A DNA stretch of 37,319 nt from JAWLAT01 sp041395325. GTDB lineage: Bacteria > Pseudomonadota > Gammaproteobacteria > Xanthomonadales > SZUA-5. Within the stretch, counting starts at the first letter, position 1, and the number at the start of each line of letters is the position of its first letter. The stretch lies in the NCBI GenBank assembly GCA_041395325.1, contig JAWLAT010000041.1:1-37319 (forward strand). The letters run 5' to 3'. Under the pieces are notes generated by a model that saw nothing but the letters and a program-made list of their open reading frames with translations, was not told the DNA's origin and searched no databases. Below are positions 7,674 through 16,967 of this stretch, one piece after another. A program made the translations under genes and the position numbers.

Positions 7674-9926
7674 ATGCGCCATCGACACCGTCCGCCAGTC
7701 TACCGCCTGTTGCGCGATGCGCTGCAGATCCTGGTTCTGTGCGCCGCCGCCGTTTTTGGGACGGCCCCGGCACTGGCCACCCAGACCGTGCAAGTCAGCA
7801 CCGAACAGCAACTGCGCGATGCCATTGAGTTGGCCAACGGCCTGGGTCCGCTGGGCGAGACCGTGGTGATCGAAGTGCTCAACTCGCTGCAACTGACCGA
7901 ACTGGGCCAGTCCGGGACGGCCACGCCGGTGATCACCGGCAATGTGTCGGTGGTCGGCATCGGCGTGGGCATCACCCTCAGCGGTGGCGGTATGGGCTCG
8001 GATTTCCGTGCCTTCGCGACTGCCGGTGGCCGTTTCAATCTGGACAATCTGACGCTGCAGAATTTCCACAGCAGCGGCGACGGTGGTTGCGTCGCAGTGA
8101 CCGAGGGCACGTTGTTTGGCGCCTTCATCGGGCTGTCCGAGGGCGGTACCCGCGTTCGCTTCGTCATGTGCCACGCCGACGGCATAGGCGGGGCCATCTT
8201 TGCCGACGATGCCGAGGTGGCGTTGATCGACTTTCGCTTCGAGCAATGCAGTGCCGCCTTCGGTGGCGCGCTGGCGTTGACTGGCGGCGCCACCGCGCGC
8301 GTTGAACATGGGGTATTCGTCGGCAACCGCGCCAGCCAGGACGGCGGCGCCATCTACACCGCTGGTGAGCGCAAGAACCCCGCCGTGTTGGTGCGCGGAC
8401 GGGTGTTCCGCTTCTGCGAGTTCGAGGACAACCGCAGTGAGCGCTTTGGCGGCAGTATCGACCTGCGCAATGGCGACAACCGCATCGAGTACTCACGCCT
8501 GCGCCGGGGCTCAGCCGGCGTCTTTGGTTGCTACATCAACAACAACGCCCCCGCCGACGCGCCACCCAATCTGTACTACGGCAGTCAATATCTGCAGAGC
8601 GAGGACGACCCGAGCGGTCAGCTGTGCGGCAACACCTATCTGGAGATTCCCAGCGGCGATAGCTGGCTGGCCGCCAACACGCTGCACCGCGTGCCTGACC
8701 GCGCGGACTTGCCGCGCTTGATCGACTCCACCGGGCAAACCATGCTGGCCGGCAATGTGCTGGACAGCCAATCGCCGGCCACGCCGCAGGCCAAGGTCAA
8801 CTGCGCCGATTTCGGCAGCGGTGCGTTCACCTCTGCCGGTGGCAATGTCGGTACCGATGCCAGCTGCTTCCTCATCGACCCCAGCGATCAGTTGGTCGAC
8901 AGCAGTCCCTTGCTGGCGCCTGATGCCGACGGCGTTGCCGCGTTGGCACCGGGCAGCGTCGCGGTGGAACGCGGCGCCAGTGGCGTGCTGCTGATCGACG
9001 ACGGCAGCGGATCGGCCCGCACGCTGCTGCCCTGCGGCTATCGCGACATTCGCGGCCTGGGCCGGCCGCAGGATGCCGACGGCGATGGGGTCTACGCCTG
9101 CGATGCCGGGGCCTGGGAGCTGCAGGCCGGCGCCGATCTGACCCTCAGTCACAGCGGCATCTACTTCGACCCATTGCGCAGCGGCGAGGGCTATTTCGTC
9201 GAGCGCATCGGCGGCGGCGCGGCGCTAGTGTCGACCTTCACCTATGGCCTGAACGGCGGCATGGCCTGGTTCATCGGCGTGGGTCGCATCGTCGGCAACA
9301 GTGTCGTGGTCGACGACATGCTCGGCACCCGCGGCGGCGTGTTTGGCCCCGGCCTGGACGAAACGGCGATCGAGCGCTATCGCGTCGGCAGCCTCAGCCT
9401 GGTCTACAGCGACTGCGAAGCGACCGCAGTGCCGGGCCATCACGCCTTCGCCGCCGAACCCGGCGCCGGCTTCGAAGATGTGGCCACGGCTGCCGTGCGA
9501 CTGGCCTCGGTAGTCTCCTGCGACGGTCAGTCCAGCCCCTTGGCCTGGCGCTCCGGCGCCTGGTTTCCACCCGGCCGCTCCGGTGAAGGCTTGTTCGTGC
9601 AGTACCTGCCGGATGGTCGCGCCGTGCTGGTGTACTACGGCTACACACCCGCGGGCGAACAGTTCTGGGCCTTTGCCGGCGATGGCGTCACCATCGTTGG
9701 CGACGTGCTGACCGTGCCCTTGCTCTATCCGGCCAGCACGACACGCTGTGGTCGCAACTTCGACGCCAGCGAAATCGACCTGCAGCCCTTCGGCACCCTG
9801 ACGCTGACCCAGACCGGTTGCAACACGGCGCAAGTGGTGCTGGCACCCACACTGGACGGCTATGTGGGCGGCAGCTATGACTATGTGCGGTTGACCCAGA
9901 TCGAAGGCACGGCCTGTCCGCCCTGA
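7674..9926 (+). CDS. Secreted right-handed beta-helix protein with two C-terminal RSGEG modules
   Basis: A 750-aa protein with a signal peptide of about 37 residues (hydrophobic core LQILVLCAAAVFGTAPALA). The middle, about 40-330, reads as a right-handed parallel beta-helix of the kind in polymorphic outer-membrane and choice-of-anchor proteins: repeated short strands with GGA/GGAI turns such as GGAIFADD and GGAIYTAG. The C-terminal third has two related modules, one from about 488 (SGIYFDPLRSGEGYFVERI) and one from about 622 (SGAWFPPGRSGEGLFVQYL), each followed by a strand-rich segment with paired cysteines. The ATG at 7674 has AAGGAG 6 nt upstream; a longer reading frame to the left is only antisense of the sigma gene. 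It is divergent from the sigma/kinase operon. Likely role: exported surface or outer-membrane protein. Ligand and function are unknown. Confidence 0.8.
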   Translation: MRHRHRPPVYRLLRDALQILVLCAAAVFGTAPALATQTVQVSTEQQLRDAIELANGLGPLGETVVIEVLNSLQLTELGQSGTATPVITGNVSVVGIGVGITLSGGGMGSDFRAFATAGGRFNLDNLTLQNFHSSGDGGCVAVTEGTLFGAFIGLSEGGTRVRFVMCHADGIGGAIFADDAEVALIDFRFEQCSAAFGGALALTGGATARVEHGVFVGNRASQDGGAIYTAGERKNPAVLVRGRVFRFCEFEDNRSERFGGSIDLRNGDNRIEYSRLRRGSAGVFGCYINNNAPADAPPNLYYGSQYLQSEDDPSGQLCGNTYLEIPSGDSWLAANTLHRVPDRADLPRLIDSTGQTMLAGNVLDSQSPATPQAKVNCADFGSGAFTSAGGNVGTDASCFLIDPSDQLVDSSPLLAPDADGVAALAPGSVAVERGASGVLLIDDGSGSARTLLPCGYRDIRGLGRPQDADGDGVYACDAGAWELQAGADLTLSHSGIYFDPLRSGEGYFVERIGGGAALVSTFTYGLNGGMAWFIGVGRIVGNSVVVDDMLGTRGGVFGPGLDETAIERYRVGSLSLVYSDCEATAVPGHHAFAAEPGAGFEDVATAAVRLASVVSCDGQSSPLAWRSGAWFPPGRSGEGLFVQYLPDGRAVLVYYGYTPAGEQFWAFAGDGVTIVGDVLTVPLLYPASTTRCGRNFDASEIDLQPFGTLTLTQTGCNTAQVVLAPTLDGYVGGSYDYVRLTQIEGTACPP

Positions 9927-9996
9927 CGCCACTTGCTGTCGTGTGTGGCGCGGGCACGCTAGGCTCCGGTTTTGGTTCACTGCCGAGCCCATCAAC

Positions 9997-10353
9997 GTGC
10001 CGTCGTCGCTGCCCACTTCGATTCGTTCTGCCGAGCACTACCGCTGGGGTGAGGCTTGCGATGGCTGGCATCTGCTGGCGAGCCCGGCGCTCAGCGTGAT
10101 CCAGGAGCGCGTGCCCGCCGGTGCCGCCGAAGTGCGTCACCGGCACCAGCGGGCCGAGCAGTTCTTCTATGTGCTGGCCGGCCAGGCCACGCTGGAGATT
10201 GAAGGGCAGGTGCATCAGTTGCAGGCCGGCGAGGGCCTGCACGTGCCGGCCGGGGCGGCGCATCGACTCAGCAACCCGCACGCCGACTCGCTGGAATTGC
10301 TGGTTGTGTCCACGCCGCCCAGTCACGGTGACCGCGAGTTGGCGCCATGCTGA
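9997..10353 (+). CDS. Cupin-domain protein
   Basis: A small single-domain cupin of 118 aa if it starts at the GTG at 9997; an in-frame start at 9943 would add 18 residues that look unnatural (MWRGHARLRFWFTAEPIN). Cupin motif 1 is visible as RHRHQRAEQFFYVLAGQA, giving the metal-binding His, His and Glu, followed by a glycine-rich turn and motif 2 with HVPAGAAHRLSNP. A TAGGCT hexamer at 9960-9965 could be a -10 box, which would favour the 9997 start. Cupins of this size include small isomerases, dioxygenases and sugar- or metal-sensing proteins, so no reaction can be assigned. It follows the beta-helix gene by 70 bp and is convergent with tsaB. Confidence 0.75.
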   Translation: MPSSLPTSIRSAEHYRWGEACDGWHLLASPALSVIQERVPAGAAEVRHRHQRAEQFFYVLAGQATLEIEGQVHQLQAGEGLHVPAGAAHRLSNPHADSLELLVVSTPPSHGDRELAPC

Positions 10354-10627
10354 CCTCGCTGTAATGGCGGGCATTGGGTGCTGGGTTGGCGGCGTATGTG
10401 GGGTGCTGTCGGGCGACGAGCAAAGTCGGGCCAAAGGCCCGACGCAAGCCAGCCCAGGCCGCACCCTGCATAGCAGTGCGATTTGTCCATAGCCCGGACA
10501 GGGCGAGAGCACTTTGCGCAACTAGCGCGAGGATCAGCGCGACGCCTGGGCCAACCGGATCCGGTCCATCGGATCCGATGGGACCTCACGACAAGCCCCA
10601 TGAGGGCGAAACGCCACCCAGAAGCGG
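10354..10627. other. Convergent intergenic stretch with two GC-rich inverted repeats
   Basis: A 274-bp gap between the convergent cupin and tsaB genes, with no plausible gene. It contains a perfect hairpin GTCGGGCC-AAA-GGCCCGAC (10425-10443, 8-bp stem) and a second imperfect one around 10563-10585 centred on ATCGGATCCGAT. Neither is followed by a T-run, so they may be factor-dependent termination signals or short dispersed repeats rather than classical terminators. Confidence 0.5.
10425..10443. repeat. Perfect 8-bp inverted repeat, REP-like or terminator hairpin
   Basis: GTCGGGCC-AAA-GGCCCGAC folds into an 8-bp GC-rich stem with a 3-nt loop. It lies about 70 bp after the cupin stop and about 185 bp after the tsaB stop. 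The hairpin is seen directly; whether it terminates transcription or is a copy of a genome-wide repeat cannot be decided from one copy. Confidence 0.5.
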
Positions 10628-11332
10628 CTATCCGGCCTTCAGCAACTGCCGCTCATTGACGGTCAGGGCGACCTTGTCGCGCAGATACAGCGGCTGGGCT
10701 TCGGCCGGTGCGTGCCAGCGGCCGCTGGCGAGTTCGCGACGGGCCAGCGGCAGCAGCGCCGAGGCACGCGGATAGCGCGGCTGCGGCTGCACTTCGACAC
10801 GCTCACCCAGCTCCGCCTCAAAGCGCTCGCGGTAGGCGGTCCAGCCACTGCCGACCACCCACCAGGTGTCCTCGCCGGGCAGGCGAACCTCGCTCGGGGG
10901 CAGAACGCGCTCGGCGTCGATGGCGCTGACCAGACCGTCGCTGTCGCTGCGGAACAGCCCCAGATAGACCTCGCCCATGCGCGCATCGAGCATCGCGGCG
11001 ATGGGTCGTCCGTCGGCCACGTCGACTTCGGCCTGGGCCAGCGCCGCCAGCGAAGACACCGGCAACACCGGGCGCGACAGTCCGAAGGCCAGGCCCTGGG
11101 CCACCGACGCGGCCAGCCGGACACCGGTGAAGGCGCCTGGACCGCGGCCGAAGGCGACGGCATTGACCTGGCGCTTGGACAGCCCAGCCTGCAGCAGCAA
11201 CTCATCGACCATCGGCAACAGCAGTTCAGCGTGCTTGCGGGGTGCGACTTCGAAACGTTCTATCACCCGATCAGGCAGACCCAGGGCCACGGAACAGGCA
11301 TCAGTCGAGGTTTCCAGCGCCAGAATAATCAT
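10628..11332 (-). CDS. tsaB: tRNA threonylcarbamoyladenosine biosynthesis protein TsaB
   Basis: A 234-aa ASKHA-fold protein that acts as scaffold for TsaD and TsaE in making the t6A37 modification of ANN-decoding tRNAs in the cytoplasm. The start IILALETSTDACSVAL is the family's first strand and phosphate-binding turn, and GRGPGAFTGVRLAASVAQGL is the diagnostic TsaB motif. The C-terminus (QPLYLRDKVAL) matches the usual YLR ending. The ATG at 11332 is chosen because the family begins right at this motif; a longer frame adds 78 arginine-rich residues with no similarity to the family. It stands alone between a 250-bp gap upstream and the convergent cupin. No clear promoter pair or other gene was seen in 11333-11582. 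Confidence 0.94.
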   Translation of the reverse strand: MIILALETSTDACSVALGLPDRVIERFEVAPRKHAELLLPMVDELLLQAGLSKRQVNAVAFGRGPGAFTGVRLAASVAQGLAFGLSRPVLPVSSLAALAQAEVDVADGRPIAAMLDARMGEVYLGLFRSDSDGLVSAIDAERVLPPSEVRLPGEDTWWVVGSGWTAYRERFEAELGERVEVQPQPRYPRASALLPLARRELASGRWHAPAEAQPLYLRDKVALTVNERQLLKAG

Positions 11333-11582
11333 GAGCTTGCGAGACTTTCTTGAGCGTGAGTCCAGTTTAGCCCGGCAACCGGAAAGCAGTCGTGGCACAA
11401 CTCGGGCGATTTGCAGGCGAGCGCGGGCCGGATGCGGGCGGCGATGGTAGCTCGGACCATCACCGAGCGCGCCGGTTCCGGAGTACGCACGGAAACGCCG
11501 GCAGGTGCCAGCGTGGCCATCGGAATTAGCATTCGGCTTGCCTGCTCGGCCGCGGCACCCTGGCACGCGACCGTGAAGTGCC

Positions 11583-12641
11583 TCAGCGATCGGTCAGCGT
11601 GACGCCCGGCAACGACTTCAGCGGGTCGGTCCCGAAGACCTGCGAGGGTGTGCACCAGCCTTCGGCACTGTCGCCACACAGGACCCGCTCAACCGCATAC
11701 AGCGCGGTCAGCTTGGTGAGCTCGTAGCCATCGGGCCCACTGAGCACGCTGCTCGCTCGCGTGCCGATGTCGTTGACCACTTCGCCCCAGAACCAGGTTC
11801 GCGAGCGGGATCGCTCCTTGGCATCCGGCCCCAACGACGCCCGTGCCACGTAGCGATCGACCCAGCGCCCGAGCAGCGGATGGCTCAGCCACCGGCGATG
11901 ATTCATCGCCATCTGCAGCATGCCGGGCACCGCGATGTAACAGGAGATGAACTGCAGGCCGGTGCTGATCGCCGCGCTGTAGAGATCGCCGCGCCAGGGG
12001 AAGCTGGTGACCCTGTGCTTGCCACCAGGCCCGAAGTCCACCTCGCGGCTCTCCAGCTTGACCTCGGCCGGCCGCAACTGATCGCCTTCGCGCACGTAGG
12101 CCTGACTGCGCAACGACTCGACCAGCGTGTGCAGGCTGCCGCGCGAGAGCTTCGCCCCCGGACTGGCCATGGCCAGGCTCAGCGTCACCGCTGAAGGGAC
12201 ACGTTGCTTCAGGTGCAGCGCCAGCGCATCGGTCGGCAGCACACCGGTCCCAACACCGGGCAGCAGCAGCACGCCGTTGTCACGAGCACGCGCATCCAAC
12301 CGGTGCAGCGAGCGGAAGTCGGCCACCTCGCTGGAGATGTCCAGATAGTGCACGCCCAGGCGCAGGCAGCTCTGCGCCAGCGCATTGGCGGTGAGATTGA
12401 AGGGGCCGGCGCAGTTGAGCACCAAGCGAACACCCATCAGTCCTTTTTCGACGCTGGCACGATCATCGAGCGTGAAACAGCGCTGCGGCCGCTGCAGCCG
12501 ATCGGCCAGCGCCTGCAACCGGTCCGGATTGCGGCCACCGAGGATGACCGCGTGACCACGCTTGGCCGCCTCGGTGGCAATCAGCTCACCGCTGTAGCCG
12601 GTGGCGCCATACAGCAGCCAGGAGGGCTTGAACTGGCTCAC
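11583..12641 (-). CDS. Saccharopine dehydrogenase-like / trans-acting enoyl reductase family protein
   Basis: A 352-aa NAD(P)-dependent oxidoreductase. The N-terminus LLYGATGYSGELIATEAAKR is a Rossmann dinucleotide-binding motif, with GGRNPDRL and VLNCAGPFNLTANALAQSC downstream, as in the saccharopine dehydrogenase NADP-binding family. The C-terminal half (GWCTPSQVFG ending LPGVTL) matches the trans-acting enoyl reductase branch rather than lysine-pathway enzymes. The substrate is unknown; relatives act on lipids or polyketide intermediates. It lies 9 bp downstream of the M20 peptidase gene on the same strand, so the two probably share a transcript, with no obvious metabolic link. Confidence 0.8.
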   Translation of the reverse strand: MSQFKPSWLLYGATGYSGELIATEAAKRGHAVILGGRNPDRLQALADRLQRPQRCFTLDDRASVEKGLMGVRLVLNCAGPFNLTANALAQSCLRLGVHYLDISSEVADFRSLHRLDARARDNGVLLLPGVGTGVLPTDALALHLKQRVPSAVTLSLAMASPGAKLSRGSLHTLVESLRSQAYVREGDQLRPAEVKLESREVDFGPGGKHRVTSFPWRGDLYSAAISTGLQFISCYIAVPGMLQMAMNHRRWLSHPLLGRWVDRYVARASLGPDAKERSRSRTWFWGEVVNDIGTRASSVLSGPDGYELTKLTALYAVERVLCGDSAEGWCTPSQVFGTDPLKSLPGVTLTDR

Positions 12642-12650
12642 GGGCGTCCC

Positions 12651-14096
12651 TTACTGGACCGGCGCATCGGCGACCGAGGGGGCGCCGCGATTGACGTAGT
12701 GCTTGTGCAGCACGTCCGCCACGCAGGCGGTCAATTTCTTGCCGGTGGGAATGTGCAGGAACTCGTTGGGTCCGTGCGCATTGGACTTGGGACCGAGCAG
12801 TCCGGTCACCATGAACTGCGCCAGTGGAAAGCGCTCCTGCAACATGTTCATGAAGGGGATCGTGCCGCCTTCGCCCATCGCCGCCGCCTGCGGGCCGAAG
12901 TGGGTGGCGCTGGCGTCATTGACCGCGGCCCGCAGCCACGGCACCGTCGCTGGAGCGGCCCACCCCTGCGCCGATTTCTCGACCTCGAACTCGACCTTGG
13001 CGCCGTAGGGCGGATCCTTCTCCAGCGTCTCCTTCAGGGCCCGACTGGCCACCTCGCCGCTGAGGGTGGGCGGCAGACGCAGCGACAGTTTCACCGCCGT
13101 CTGCGGGCGCAGCACATTGCCCGCATCGAGCAGCGTCGGCATGCCGTCGACACCGGTCACGGCGAGGGCCGGACGCCAGGTCCGGTTGAGCACCAGTTCG
13201 GTCAGTTCCTGGCTGACTGGCTGCATGCCGGTCTGCCAGGGGAACTTGCCGTAGACCTCACCACCTAGCACCGACGCGGCTTCGCGGGCCTGGTTGATGC
13301 GCTCATCCGGAATTTCCACGTGCATCAGATCGATCTTGATCTGGCCGCTGGCCGGGTCCTCGATGCGATCGAGCAACTGCCGCATGATGCGGAAGGAGGA
13401 GGGCACGATGCCGCTGGCATCGCCCGAATGCACGCCCTCCTGCAGCACGCGAACGCGCAAGGTGCCGCCGGCCAGACCACGCAGCGAGGTGGTCAGCCAG
13501 AGTTGGTCGTAGTTGCCGGCACCGGAGTCCAGGCAGACCACCAACGACGGCGAGCCGATGCGATCGGCCAGATGATTGATGTAGAAGGGCAGATCGTAGC
13601 TGCCGGATTCCTCGCAACCTTCGATCAGGATGACGCAGCGCGAATGGTCCAGCCCGCGCTCGTGCAGCGCCATCACGGCGATCAGCGAGGCGTACAGTGC
13701 GTAGCCGTCATCGGCGCCGCCACGGCCATACAACTTGTCCTGGCTCAGCACCGGCGTCCACGGACCCAGGTCGACATTCCAGCCCAGCATCTCCGGCTGC
13801 TTGTCCATGTGACCGTACATCAGCACGGTGTCCTCACCCTTGCCGGGAATCTCGATCAGCAGCAGCGGAGTGCGCCCGGGCAGGTTGATCCGTTCGATCT
13901 GCATACCCGGAATGGGCTGATCCCGCGCCCAGGTCTCCAGCAGGTCCATCGCCTCAGTCATGTAGCCCCGATCGCTCCATTGCGGATCGAACATCGGCGA
14001 CTTGTTCGGAATCTTGATGTAGGTCGAGAGCTCCGGGATGACCTCGCGGTCCCATTTCTCGTTGACGAAGCGGTTGATCGGGGCGTGGTCGGACAC
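12651..14096 (-). CDS. M20 family metallo-dipeptidase
   Basis: A 481-aa zinc peptidase of the M20 family (carnosinase/PepV-like). Zinc and catalytic positions are visible: YGHMDKQPE (His96, Asp98), GRGGADDGYA (bridging Asp129), EGCEESGS (catalytic Glu162 and zinc Glu163), CLDSG (Asp190) and a late His in KSNAHGPNEF. The inserted dimerisation domain lies between about 205 and 370. The GTG start at 14096 has GGAGG at 14102-14106, 5 nt upstream, better than an upstream in-frame start at 14120 that would place this site inside the gene. No signal peptide is seen, so it should be cytoplasmic and hydrolyse dipeptides. It heads a probable two-gene unit with the saccharopine-dehydrogenase-like gene. 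Confidence 0.9.
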   Translation of the reverse strand: MSDHAPINRFVNEKWDREVIPELSTYIKIPNKSPMFDPQWSDRGYMTEAMDLLETWARDQPIPGMQIERINLPGRTPLLLIEIPGKGEDTVLMYGHMDKQPEMLGWNVDLGPWTPVLSQDKLYGRGGADDGYALYASLIAVMALHERGLDHSRCVILIEGCEESGSYDLPFYINHLADRIGSPSLVVCLDSGAGNYDQLWLTTSLRGLAGGTLRVRVLQEGVHSGDASGIVPSSFRIMRQLLDRIEDPASGQIKIDLMHVEIPDERINQAREAASVLGGEVYGKFPWQTGMQPVSQELTELVLNRTWRPALAVTGVDGMPTLLDAGNVLRPQTAVKLSLRLPPTLSGEVASRALKETLEKDPPYGAKVEFEVEKSAQGWAAPATVPWLRAAVNDASATHFGPQAAAMGEGGTIPFMNMLQERFPLAQFMVTGLLGPKSNAHGPNEFLHIPTGKKLTACVADVLHKHYVNRGAPSVADAPVQ

Positions 14097-14348
14097 CGGA
14101 ACCTCCAGGGAAAGACCCACTCGGGCGGCGGGTCACAATTCGACAAGAAAGGTCGCAAGTGTACCGATTGCGGCGCATTTTCGCGTGACGGTGACTGCGG
14201 GGCGGTCGACAGAAGCGGATTTTTCCGCCTCAATCCGACGCGAATTGCCGGCCGTCCGTGCCGGCGTTCGCTGCTTATCGGATGGCAGCGTCCTGCCTAG
14301 CCTGTGTCCACCCCGTCAGCCGACGGGTCAACCCACAGGAGATTCACC

Positions 14349-14627
14349 ATGTACAAGCTGCTTTCCGCCCTGCTCTTCTGCCTTGCCCTGGCCACCCCCG
14401 CCTTCGCCGGTCAGGCCGTCGACATCAACAGTGCCGATGCCGCCACGCTGGCTGCCAGCCTTGATGGCGTCGGTCCAGCCAAGGCCAAGGCGATCGTCGA
14501 CTACCGCTCCAGCAACGGCAACTTCAAGAGCGCCGACGAACTGGCGCTGGTCAAGGGCATCGGCCTGGCCACGATCGAGCGCAACCGCGACTACATCAAG
14601 CTGGGCAAGACCCCGGTCAAGCCCTAA
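14349..14627 (+). CDS. ComEA-like secreted helix-hairpin-helix DNA-binding protein
   Basis: A 92-aa protein with a clear signal peptide (MYKLLSALLFCLALATPAFA) and a mature part made of a ComEA-type double helix-hairpin-helix domain: NSADAATLAASLDGVGPAKA, then LVKGIGLATIERNRDYI. Such proteins bind double-stranded DNA in the periplasm and help pull it through the envelope during natural transformation. The ATG has AGGAGA at 14337-14342. The gene stands alone, divergent from the M20 gene across a 252-bp gap and convergent with the DUF2207 gene. A role in DNA uptake is inference from the family; no other competence gene is in the window. Confidence 0.9.
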   Translation: MYKLLSALLFCLALATPAFAGQAVDINSADAATLAASLDGVGPAKAKAIVDYRSSNGNFKSADELALVKGIGLATIERNRDYIKLGKTPVKP

Positions 14628-14695
14628 GGAGACCGCTCTGACAGCGGCGCCAGGGAGGGCATGCCTCCTGTTCATCGGTTGATGGGCAGGGGGCC

Positions 14696-16654
14696 TTACC
14701 AGCCTCCACCGCCGCCACCGGAACGGCCACCACCGCCACGGCTGCCGAAACTGGAGCGACCGCTGCTCGAGCGCGAACGGGGCACCGTGGCACGCTGGAT
14801 GGCCGACTGCAGTGTGGTGCCCAGCTCTCCAGCCAGGACCGGCCAGCTGGCCACGCCCAGGCCCACGCCGATGGCCGCCGGCTGAAACCAGTCGCGGCCG
14901 CCGTCGGCCAACGCGCTGCCGAAGCGCTGTTGCAACTGCTCGGCATAGGCCGGCGCGCAGTCCAGCGCCAAGGCCGTGGGCAACAGCGACTCCGCGACAT
15001 CCAAGCCACCCGCTGTGGCATGCCCCTGCGCGATCGCCAGTCGCAGTCCGTCGGCCTGATCGAGCAGCTTGCGCCCGGCGGCGGTTGGCGCCTTGATCAG
15101 ATGATGGAACAGCAGCAGCAAGACCAGGCAGGCCACCACAATCAACGCACCGGCCACGCCGGCGACGGCAGCCAGAACGCCCAATCCGGCCAGTTCACCG
15201 ATCAGGAAGGGCAAGGCGAACAGACTCATGCCCAGCGCACCGACCGCGTGCTGCCAACGCTGCGCGCTGCGCCATTGCAGCCAGACCTGTCGTCCCAGCA
15301 GATAGACGCCCACACTCCAGCCGCTCAACCAGACCAGCATGAAGGCCCCGATGGCCCGAGCCGCCGCGCTGTCCAGTTGCAGAATCATCAGCAGCACGGT
15401 CAGCACGGCGATCACCACGCCCGGCCACCAGTAGCCGCGATTGCGCAGGAAGTACTGGCCCTCGCTGCCCAACAGCAAGGCCTTGCGATGGGCATCGACG
15501 GCGGCCGCCAGGCGGCTGCGATTGGACGGGGTCAGACTGACCTGGTCGGAACTGGCAAACAGCGACTCATGCAGGCGCCGCAGCGGCAGCGCCAGTCGCT
15601 CCGCTGACCCGGTTTTCTCCACCACGATGGCACCATCACGCTCGACCAGTCGCAGCGCACCTTCCACCGCCAGTTGCAGCAGATCGGCGACGAAACAGCG
15701 CGGGTCGTGGGCCATCTGCCCCAGCAGCCGCAGCATCCCTGGCGTTTGACCGCTCGGCAGTTCGGTCAATGGCCGGATCAGACCCGGCGCCGGATCCCGG
15801 CCGACCCGCCACCAGGCAGCCAGCAGGTACAGCGTCAGCAAGCCGACGCCACCGATCGCATAGCGATGGCCAGCCGACAGGCGCTGCCAGGGACCACTGA
15901 CCTCGGCCAGCAGGGGCTGCGGCCAGTTCAGCTGCAGGAACACGCCCGATTGCAGCGGCTGGTCGTGATGGATGCGCAACCAGCCGTCGAGATGCTCCAC
16001 CCGCACCGGCAGCGCGTCGCCGAAATCATCCTCGACGCGCAGCTGCGGCTCCGCGGCCTGCGCCAATGCCGGCGCCAGCGCGAATTCGATCAGCACGTCA
16101 TCGATGGGCACCTCCCAGTTGCTGCCGGTGACGTTCAGCGCCAGTTCGCTGCCACGGCCGGCCGGCTGCAACTGGTCGCTCAGTCGATAGCGCAACTCGT
16201 ATTCGTGCTGGCCCGGCGGCAGTGTCTGCTCGGCGTCACCCAGATAGATGCGCAAGCCGGATGAGGCCGATTCGACTCGATGATGAACGGGCTGGCCGGC
16301 CAACGTCGTGGCCAGTACCTGCAGTTCCGCCTCGCGCATGCCGCTCCACAGATTGCTTTGCTGGGTCGGCAGATCGCGGTAGATGCCGTGCTGGAACTGC
16401 CGGCCCAGCGACCAGATGATGATCTGCTCGCGCACCTCCAGCGAGCCATCAGACTGCAGCTGCAATCGACTGGCGAAGTGGCGCACGCGCTCGTCGTCGG
16501 GCAGTGTTTCGGCGGGCAGCGGCGGCGGCGCCGAGGGCGCGCGCACCGCAGGCCCCAAGCCCACGTCCACATCCTCGCGTTCCTGCGCCAGCGCGACCGC
16601 CGACCACAGCAGCATCAGCCCGGTCAGCCAGCGCAGCGGGCGCGAGTCAGTCAT
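14696..16654 (-). CDS. DUF2207 family membrane protein with glycine/serine-rich tail
   Basis: A 652-aa protein with an N-terminal signal peptide (LTGLMLLWSAVALAQ), a DUF2207-type extracytoplasmic domain in the first 290 residues (for example ASRLQLQSDGSLEVREQIII) and several membrane spans, including GVGLLTLYLLAAWW, GVVIAVLTVLLMILQL and ALIVVACLVLLLLFHHLI. It ends in a low-complexity tail with RSSFGSRGGGGRSGGGGGGW, typical of this family. The start at 16654 lies 8 bp inside the end of the Rieske gene, so the two are coupled. The family's biochemical role is unknown. A longer frame to 16864 would bury the signal peptide and is rejected. Confidence 0.85.
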   Translation of the reverse strand: MTDSRPLRWLTGLMLLWSAVALAQEREDVDVGLGPAVRAPSAPPPLPAETLPDDERVRHFASRLQLQSDGSLEVREQIIIWSLGRQFQHGIYRDLPTQQSNLWSGMREAELQVLATTLAGQPVHHRVESASSGLRIYLGDAEQTLPPGQHEYELRYRLSDQLQPAGRGSELALNVTGSNWEVPIDDVLIEFALAPALAQAAEPQLRVEDDFGDALPVRVEHLDGWLRIHHDQPLQSGVFLQLNWPQPLLAEVSGPWQRLSAGHRYAIGGVGLLTLYLLAAWWRVGRDPAPGLIRPLTELPSGQTPGMLRLLGQMAHDPRCFVADLLQLAVEGALRLVERDGAIVVEKTGSAERLALPLRRLHESLFASSDQVSLTPSNRSRLAAAVDAHRKALLLGSEGQYFLRNRGYWWPGVVIAVLTVLLMILQLDSAAARAIGAFMLVWLSGWSVGVYLLGRQVWLQWRSAQRWQHAVGALGMSLFALPFLIGELAGLGVLAAVAGVAGALIVVACLVLLLLFHHLIKAPTAAGRKLLDQADGLRLAIAQGHATAGGLDVAESLLPTALALDCAPAYAEQLQQRFGSALADGGRDWFQPAAIGVGLGVASWPVLAGELGTTLQSAIQRATVPRSRSSSGRSSFGSRGGGGRSGGGGGGW

Positions 16655-16967
16655 CGCGATCGTCCCGGAACTGCACCCGGCCGTCCTCGACCCGCAGCGG
16701 GAAGACGTGCGTGTCGACATAGGCGGGCGGACACAGGGCCCGACCGGTGCGCAGATCGAAGCGGGCACCATGCCGGGGACATTCCAGCTCAAAGCCGCAC
16801 AACGGCCCGCCTGCCAGTTCGGCGCCGTCGTGGGTGCAGACATCCTCGATCGCGTAGTGCTCACCGTCGACGCAATAGACCGCCACCAGCGTGTCGGCCA
16901 GCTCGATCAGGCGGTATTCCCCACTGCCGATTTCGCCCTCGGCACAGACATCGATCCAGTCGCCCAT
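16647..16967 (-). CDS. Rieske-type [2Fe-2S] ferredoxin
   Basis: A 106-aa soluble Rieske protein of the dioxygenase-ferredoxin/NirD-like type. The cluster ligands are Cys44 and His46 in CTHDG and Cys63 and His66 in CPRHG, with the expected spacing. It lacks the disulfide-forming cysteines of respiratory Rieske proteins and has no signal or membrane segment. The ATG at 16967 is supported by GGAGG a few bases upstream. It should pass electrons to an unknown oxygenase or reductase; none is adjacent. Its stop overlaps the start of the DUF2207 gene by 8 bp, an unexpected pairing of an electron carrier with a membrane protein. Confidence 0.9.
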   Translation of the reverse strand: MGDWIDVCAEGEIGSGEYRLIELADTLVAVYCVDGEHYAIEDVCTHDGAELAGGPLCGFELECPRHGARFDLRTGRALCPPAYVDTHVFPLRVEDGRVQFRDDRDD

